Assembly (NCBI GenBank): GCA_026002995.1
Contig: BPGK01000001.1
Location: 1,736,001-1,800,000 of the forward strand
From: Gaiellaceae bacterium
GTDB lineage: Bacteria > Actinomycetota > Thermoleophilia > Gaiellales > Gaiellaceae
Reading direction: 5' to 3'
DNA length: 64,000 nt
Within the stretch, counting starts at the first letter, position 1, and each line of letters opens with the position of its first letter. Positions 60,234-64,000 of the stretch are shown one piece after another. The position numbers and the translations under genes are program-made. Below the pieces are notes generated by a model. It saw only the letters and a list, made by a program, of their open reading frames with translations. It was not told the DNA's origin and did no database searches.

Positions 60234-61623
60234 GTCAAGTCCCAGGACGTGGTGTAACTCGCCGGCATCGTTGGCTGCTCAGGCCGCGGTGAGCTCGCGC
60301 ACCTCCTCTTGGTGCTCTTGCTCTTGTCTATCTCCCTCGAGGACGGCCTCCAGGGAGTGAGCGCTGAGATAGCGCCGCCCTACCAGCCATTCGTCGTTCT
60401 GCTCGATCACGACCGAGGCGGCGAGGCGGATGAGCGAGCGGTCGTTGGGGAGGATGCCGACGACGTCCGTGCGTCGTCCGATCTCGCGGTTGACACGCTC
60501 GAGCGGGTTCGTGGAGCGCAGCTTCGTCCAGTGCTCAGCGGGAAAGCCGTAGAAGGCGAGCAGGTCCTCCTCTGCGGCCTCGAGCATGGCGGCGACCTTC
60601 GGCAGCGGACCTCGTAGTCGCTCCAAGGCATCGCCGACGAGCTCGCGGGCGGCTTCGCCCGAGGAGGCGTTGAAGAGTGGTCGCAGGAGCGCGGCGAGCA
60701 TGCCCTGCTGCTCTTTGCGCGCGTGTCCGAGCGCCTCGCGCAGGAAGTGCACGCTGCAGCGCTGCCAGGGACAGCCGAGCACCTGCGCGATCGCGGCCTT
60801 GAGCCCGGCGTGCGCATCGGAGACGACGAGCTCCACTCCGCCGAGGCCGCGCTCGACGAGCGAGCGCAGGAAGCTGCGCCAGAAGGCCTCCGTCTCGGCC
60901 TCTCCGACGTCGAGGCCGATCACCTCCCGGTAGCCCGACTCATGCACGCCATAGGCGAGGACGAGACACTTCCTGACGACACGTCCGCCGTCTCTGACCT
61001 TCTCCACCTTGGCGTCGAGCCAGAGATATGGGTAGCGACCCTCGAGCGGCCGGTTGCGGAAAGCGTCGACCTGTTCGTCGAGGCCCTGGCAGATCCTCGA
61101 GACCTCCGACTTGGAGATGCGAAGGCCGAGCGACTCGACGACCTGATCCATCTTGCGCGTCGACACACCCGCCACGTACGCCTCCTGGATCACGGCCACG
61201 AGCGCTTGCTCGGAGCGGCGTCTGGGCTCGAGGAAGCTCGGGAAGTAGCTCCCGCGACGGATCTTCGGGATGGCGAGCTCGAGCTCGCCGGCGCGGGTGT
61301 GCCACGGCCGCGGCCGGTAGCCGTTTCGGTGCGTGAGCCGCTCCTCGGGTGCGCGCTCGCCGCGCTCGGCGCCGACGAGCTCGGACACCTCGGCCTCCAT
61401 CAGCTGCTGACACACCCACAGCAGGCTCTCGCGCAGGACGTCGACTCCCTCTCCTTCGAGGAAGTAGCTGACGACCTCGTCGACCGTCATCCTTGTGACC
61501 TCGGCCATCGTGGTGCTCCTTTCGTCGAACTCTTGGCAGAGCCGACGATGATGAGCGCCGCGGTGGCCGGACTCTCGTCCGGCTCCGTCCGACGCTCAGT
61601 TACACCACGCTAAGGGACGTGAC
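60234..61623. mobile_element. IS256-family insertion sequence
   Basis: The ends are 26-bp imperfect inverted repeats: 60234-60259 and 61598-61623, matching at 21 of 26 positions with the shared core CGTGGTGTAACT. The element is about 1.39 kb and carries one transposase gene (60279-61508). No 8- or 9-bp target duplication is visible (CGCGAGCA on the left, CTCCGGAC on the right), so it may have been moved or one edge may have been altered. Confidence 0.82.
60279..61508 (-). CDS. IS256-family (Mutator-type) transposase
   Basis: A 409-residue transposase with all parts of the family. The DDE residues are in YLWLDAKVEKV, VVSDAHAGLKAAI and NPLERVNREIGRRTDVVG. The zinc-like and helical regions CPWQRCSVHFLREALGH and KMDQVVESLGLRISKSEVSRIC are typical. 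The frame is intact and the length normal, so the element may still be active. Confidence 0.96.
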   Translation of the reverse strand: MAEVTRMTVDEVVSYFLEGEGVDVLRESLLWVCQQLMEAEVSELVGAERGERAPEERLTHRNGYRPRPWHTRAGELELAIPKIRRGSYFPSFLEPRRRSEQALVAVIQEAYVAGVSTRKMDQVVESLGLRISKSEVSRICQGLDEQVDAFRNRPLEGRYPYLWLDAKVEKVRDGGRVVRKCLVLAYGVHESGYREVIGLDVGEAETEAFWRSFLRSLVERGLGGVELVVSDAHAGLKAAIAQVLGCPWQRCSVHFLREALGHARKEQQGMLAALLRPLFNASSGEAARELVGDALERLRGPLPKVAAMLEAAEEDLLAFYGFPAEHWTKLRSTNPLERVNREIGRRTDVVGILPNDRSLIRLAASVVIEQNDEWLVGRRYLSAHSLEAVLEGDRQEQEHQEEVRELTAA

Positions 61624-61709
61624 CTCCGGACGGCGATCTCGGACTCAGCTTCAACGAGTTCACCGGCGGACCGGACTGTCCAAGCAGCGACCGAACCGCC
61701 ACGAACAAG

Positions 61710-62030
61710 ATGAAGCTGACCTCAACCGGGAGCAGCGCAAGTGCGGGTGCGGGAGAGGGACAGCCGTTCCGAGATGCACTAGAAACCGAGGAGGAGAAGG
61801 CCCTGTATGACGAGGCCTTTGCGGGCTGCGATCCCACGTCGAGCGGCAAGAGCCCGGCGGAGTACGTACACGAAGTGGGGCCGCTCCTCAACATCTATGC
61901 GTCGGACGTCGAGGACTACGCTAATCAGCTCGCAGCCGCGTACGTAGCGCAGGCCGAGACCGAATTCGAGCGCAGTACTCGTGCTCGCGCGATCCTCTCT
62001 CAGGGATGCGAGGACGCGCTGAGCCAATGA
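61710..62030 (+). CDS. Hypothetical protein, perhaps 5'-truncated by the insertion element
   Basis: From ATG 61710 the frame codes for 106 residues: an acidic helical protein with ALYDEAFAGCDPTSSGKSPAEYVHEVGPLLNIYASDVEDYANQLA and a late Cys. Upstream of the ATG the same frame stays open to the edge of the insertion element and reads GDLGLSFNEFTGGPDCPSS, which looks like coding sequence. The gene may have lost its 5' part when the element arrived. Its stop overlaps the start of the next gene (ATGA). The family is not recognised. Confidence 0.55.
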   Translation: MKLTSTGSSASAGAGEGQPFRDALETEEEKALYDEAFAGCDPTSSGKSPAEYVHEVGPLLNIYASDVEDYANQLAAAYVAQAETEFERSTRARAILSQGCEDALSQ

Positions 62031-62203
62031 GCACGAGCAAGACACCTGACACTGATCGCACCCCACCCACAGACGACGCCGTCCTCGGAGTCGTTCTAGT
62101 CGCGATCCTGTTCGTCCTCGCCCTCGCGTCCGGCTGGATCGTCGTGTCGATCGTCACCGGGCTCGTGCTCCTAGCTGTCGTGCTCGCGCTGATCCCGGCG
62201 TGA
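62027..62203 (+). CDS. Small membrane protein
   Basis: A 58-residue protein starting at ATG 62027 in an ATGA overlap. After a polar N-terminus (STSKTPDTDRTPPTDD) comes a long hydrophobic region (AVLGVVLVAILFVLALASGW and VVSIVTGLVLLAVVLALIPA) that forms two helices. Overlapping starts on both sides (this one and TGATG at its end) make a three-gene unit likely. The family is not recognised. Confidence 0.65.
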   Translation: MSTSKTPDTDRTPPTDDAVLGVVLVAILFVLALASGWIVVSIVTGLVLLAVVLALIPA

Positions 62204-62376
62204 TGGCGTCCCCAAGCGCGCCTGGGCAACTGACCGACGCGGACGAGGTCTCGCTCGCCCTTGCCCGTGTCGTCGAGCTCCTAGAGCAGATCGCCGCCGC
62301 GCTCGCCCGAATCGAGGAGCGGCAGGAGCGAGCGAACGAGTTGCTCGACCGGATCGACCGGACGCAGTGGTCGTAG
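62203..62376 (+). CDS. 57-residue coiled-coil protein
   Basis: ATG 62203 overlaps the TGA of the previous gene (TGATG) and the frame ends with TAG at 62374-62376. The sequence is MASPSAPGQLTDADEVSLAL followed by ARVVELLEQIAAALARIEER and QERANELLDRIDRTQWS. It is an amphipathic helix with a heptad pattern, likely a short coiled coil. It is too short for common gene finders, but the overlap and strong helical pattern support it. Its role is unknown; it may work with the membrane protein in front. Confidence 0.6.
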   Translation: MASPSAPGQLTDADEVSLALARVVELLEQIAAALARIEERQERANELLDRIDRTQWS

Positions 62377-62388
62377 GCCAGGAGGCGG

Positions 62389-62667
62389 TCACGCCTTCTC
62401 GCAGGCGATCCCGTCCTTGTCGCGATCGAGGCCACGGTTGTAAGACATCGCGAGCTTGTAGAGCCTCGTGCTGCGCTTGAAGTTCGTCACCGGAGTGCCG
62501 CTCGTGTGATCCCTCGCCCCGAGCTTGCCGAGTCCGTGGGGATACTTCTTATTGAGGTTGGTGCAGTTCTTGTAGAGCGGCGGTGCGGCAACGACGGTTG
62601 CCAACGCTGAGCTCACCGGAGCCATGAGAACCAGCGCGGCGACTGCGAGCGCAGCAAGGCGGTTCAC
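62389..62667 (-). CDS. Secreted excalibur-domain protein
   Basis: GTG 62667 gives 92 residues; a longer upstream frame has no signal peptide at its start. A signal peptide (MNRLAALAVAALVLMAPVSSALA) is followed by YKNCTNLNKKYPHGLGK and, at the C-terminus, RGLDRDKDGIACEKA. This is the excalibur calcium-binding motif, with DRDKDG as EF-hand-like loop and two Cys. It is often found beside thermonuclease domains, and here one is encoded at 63160-63693. Confidence 0.88.
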   Translation of the reverse strand: MNRLAALAVAALVLMAPVSSALATVVAAPPLYKNCTNLNKKYPHGLGKLGARDHTSGTPVTNFKRSTRLYKLAMSYNRGLDRDKDGIACEKA

Positions 62668-62723
62668 GGGACGCAGCGTACAACGGTTGCGTTCAGCGAG
62701 CACGTCGCCGAGGATGCGCCAGG

Positions 62724-63175
62724 ATGGTACGCCAAGGGCGGCTCTCCAAGATCGTGCTCGTCGTCGCGGTAATAGGCCTTGCCGTGTTTGCAATCGGGGA
62801 GCTCGCAGGCGGATCCGACGACGAGGTCGATGTGGCGGTGGAGGAGACGACGACGACAAGTGCGACCTCCGACGACCCGCTGGCTTGCCTCGATGACCTC
62901 GGGCTCTCGAACATCGAGAAGCGAAGCGACGACTTGTGGCGCGCCTTCTACAGCCCGCCCTGGGCCCCTTCTACGGGATCCGCGTGACGCTTCTCCCGTC
63001 CGAGGCTGAAGCTCGTCAGGCTGTGGCAGACGCGGTCGACGTATACGCCGCGCAAGCGGGCCAGTACGCAGTCTTCGGCCCGTTCAAGCCGAGCGCGGGC
63101 GGCCAGCTCTCTCCCGATGACGCGGCACTCGCCGAGCAGCAAGTAGAAGCAGTCGCAGTGTGTCTGGGCGGCTAG
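62724..63175 (+). pseudogene. Frameshifted membrane-anchored protein
   Basis: The first frame (from ATG 62724) gives a membrane anchor (IVLVVAVIGLAVFAIGELAGG), an acidic linker and DDPLACLDDLGLSNIEKRSDDLWRAFYSPPW, then ends early at 62987. The overlapping next frame continues with GPFYGIRVTLLPSEAEARQAVADAVDVYAAQAGQYAVFGPF and ends LAEQQVEAVAVCLGG at 63175. Joined after SPPW the two make one protein of about 150 residues with two Cys. Loss of one G from a TGGGGCCCC run at about 62960-62970 accounts for it. It may be a sequencing error rather than a true pseudogene. Confidence 0.7.
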
Positions 63176-63693
63176 CAAGTCTCGCCGGAGTCGCACTCCT
63201 CCTCGGGTTGCTGGCGGCTAGTACCACAGGCGGCGGGCATGTGTCCGCCGCGCAGACCGTCTACCGCATCGACCACGTCACCGACGGCGACACGGTCGTG
63301 CTCCGCAACGGCCAGCGTGTTCGCCTCGTCCAGATCGACACGCCCGAGGTCTACTTCGGCACCGAGTGCTACGGGCCGCAGGCGTCCGCGACGACGAAGC
63401 GGCTCCTGCCCGTGGGGACGAAGGTGCATCTCGCGCCGGAACCTGCGACCGATCTCGTGGACGACTACGGGAGGCTCCTGCGCTACGTCATCCGCGCGGA
63501 CGGGGTGAACGTGAACCTCCGCCTTGTCGCCGTGGGGGCCGGAGCGCCGTATTTCTACGACGGTCGCCGCGGTCGCTATGCGAACCGACTGGAGACACTC
63601 GCGAAGCGGGCGCGGGCGAAGAAGCTCGGCCTCTGGAGGGCGTGCCCGCGGACGGTGTACGACCCGTATCGAGGGATAGAGACGCAGCGCTGA
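63160..63693 (+). CDS. Secreted thermonuclease-like (SNase) protein
   Basis: A 177-residue protein from GTG 63160, overlapping the previous reading frame by 16 bp. A signal peptide (LASLAGVALLLGLLAAST) precedes an SNase domain: VTDGDTVVLRNGQRVRLVQIDTPEVYFGTECYG, then DYGRLLRYV and VNLRLVAVGAGAPYFY. The metal-binding Asp of DGDT, the Asp of QIDTPE and the Arg/Glu pattern of the family are present. It would cut DNA or RNA outside the cell or at the wall. Confidence 0.93.
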   Translation: MSGRLASLAGVALLLGLLAASTTGGGHVSAAQTVYRIDHVTDGDTVVLRNGQRVRLVQIDTPEVYFGTECYGPQASATTKRLLPVGTKVHLAPEPATDLVDDYGRLLRYVIRADGVNVNLRLVAVGAGAPYFYDGRRGRYANRLETLAKRARAKKLGLWRACPRTVYDPYRGIETQR

Positions 63694-63738
63694 CGCCCTG
63701 GCCCGTTTAGAGTCCACTCCAACGAGAAGGGAGCAAGC

Positions 63739-64000
63739 GTGCGGGTCATCTTGAACATCCTCTGGCTCGTCCTCTCGGGGATCTGGGTGGCGATCGCCTA
63801 CGTCATCGCCGGGGTGATCTTGTGCATCACCATCATCGGGATCCCTTTCGGAAAGCAGGCGTTCAAGCTCGCGGGGTACGCGCTCTGGCCGTTCGGTCGG
63901 GCACTCGTCCCCAGCAGCACGCGCAACGTCGGGCTGAGCGTGATCGGGAACATCCTCTGGCTCATTCTCGCCGGGTGGTGGCTCGCACTCGGGCACCTCA
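63739..64000 (+). CDS. YccF-family (DUF307) membrane protein, 3' end outside window
   Basis: GTG 63739 with GAAGGGAG upstream begins a frame open to the window edge. The sequence has two repeats: ILNILWLVLSGIWVAIAYVIAGVI, then CITIIGIPFGKQAFKLAGYALWPFGRALVP, then the start of a second copy (VIGNILWLILAGWWLALGHL). This internal duplication, with IGIPFG, is typical of YccF inner-membrane proteins. The function of the family is unknown. Confidence 0.88.
   Translation, partial: MRVILNILWLVLSGIWVAIAYVIAGVILCITIIGIPFGKQAFKLAGYALWPFGRALVPSSTRNVGLSVIGNILWLILAGWWLALGHL

Noticed and set aside
1-64000. tRNA and rRNA genes
   Set aside because: No T-loop plus acceptor-stem arrangement or rRNA sequence was recognised on reading; a covariance-model search would settle it.

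Overview
The window is uniformly high-GC, packed with genes on both strands, and rich in GTG starts and GTGA/ATGA stop-start overlaps. Together with a Tad/Flp pilus that has no secretin gene, GAF/GGDEF proteins, LuxR-type remnants and cobalamin-dependent acyl-CoA metabolism, this points to an Actinomycetota genome, most likely class Thermoleophilia (Gaiellales/Solirubrobacterales). That assignment is an inference from gene content. No rRNA, tRNA or CRISPR array was found.

Region 1 (1-14.7 kb): the tail of a DcuR/CitB-type response regulator coupled to its GAF histidine kinase, the large subunit of a B12-dependent acyl-CoA mutase, an L,D-transpeptidase, three multi-pass membrane proteins of the glycosyltransferase type, and a 1454-residue secreted repeat protein divergent from a NarL-type regulator. 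The region between those last two holds three CCCCT-AGGGG inverted repeats.

Region 2 (14.8-27.6 kb): a Tad/Flp pilus locus on the + strand. It has three nearly identical Flp pilin genes, each followed by a long perfect or near-perfect hairpin, then TadE, a TadG-like protein, CpaB, CpaE/TadZ, CpaF/TadA, a von Willebrand A-TadB fusion, TadC, a DUF192-receiver fusion and a NarL-family histidine kinase. The prepilin peptidase lies apart at 33.9 kb.

Region 3 (27.8-36.3 kb): a secreted protein with a duplicated 27-residue motif, an ECF sigma factor with a fused zinc-finger/membrane tail, a CAP-domain protein, and two cyclic-di-GMP proteins. Two copies of a palindromic element abut the stop codons of two of these genes.

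Region 4 (36.3-42.8 kb): an eight-gene minus-strand run with cobalamin adenosyltransferase, acyl-CoA dehydrogenase, 3-hydroxyacyl-CoA dehydrogenase, thiolase and a medium-chain reductase. It looks like short-chain acyl-CoA oxidation feeding B12-dependent steps.

Region 5 (43.5-52.6 kb): a complete type II DMSO-reductase-family operon: Tat-exported Mo subunit, four-cluster Fe-S subunit, heme-b subunit and TorD-like chaperone. Its alpha subunit resembles the periplasmic nitrite oxidoreductase / archaeal nitrate reductase branch. A phosphoesterase, proline dehydrogenase and an FAD amine oxidase follow.

Region 6 (52.7-64 kb): an eroded accessory stretch with pseudogenes (YdcF-like, LuxR/TPR, ATP-dependent DNA ligase, one frameshifted secreted protein), a cyclase plus receiver-thioredoxin-reductase pair, a VapBC module, an IS256-family element with terminal inverted repeats, and a run of very small genes. 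Two of the lesions look like one-base losses in short homopolymers, so sequencing error must be separated from true decay.
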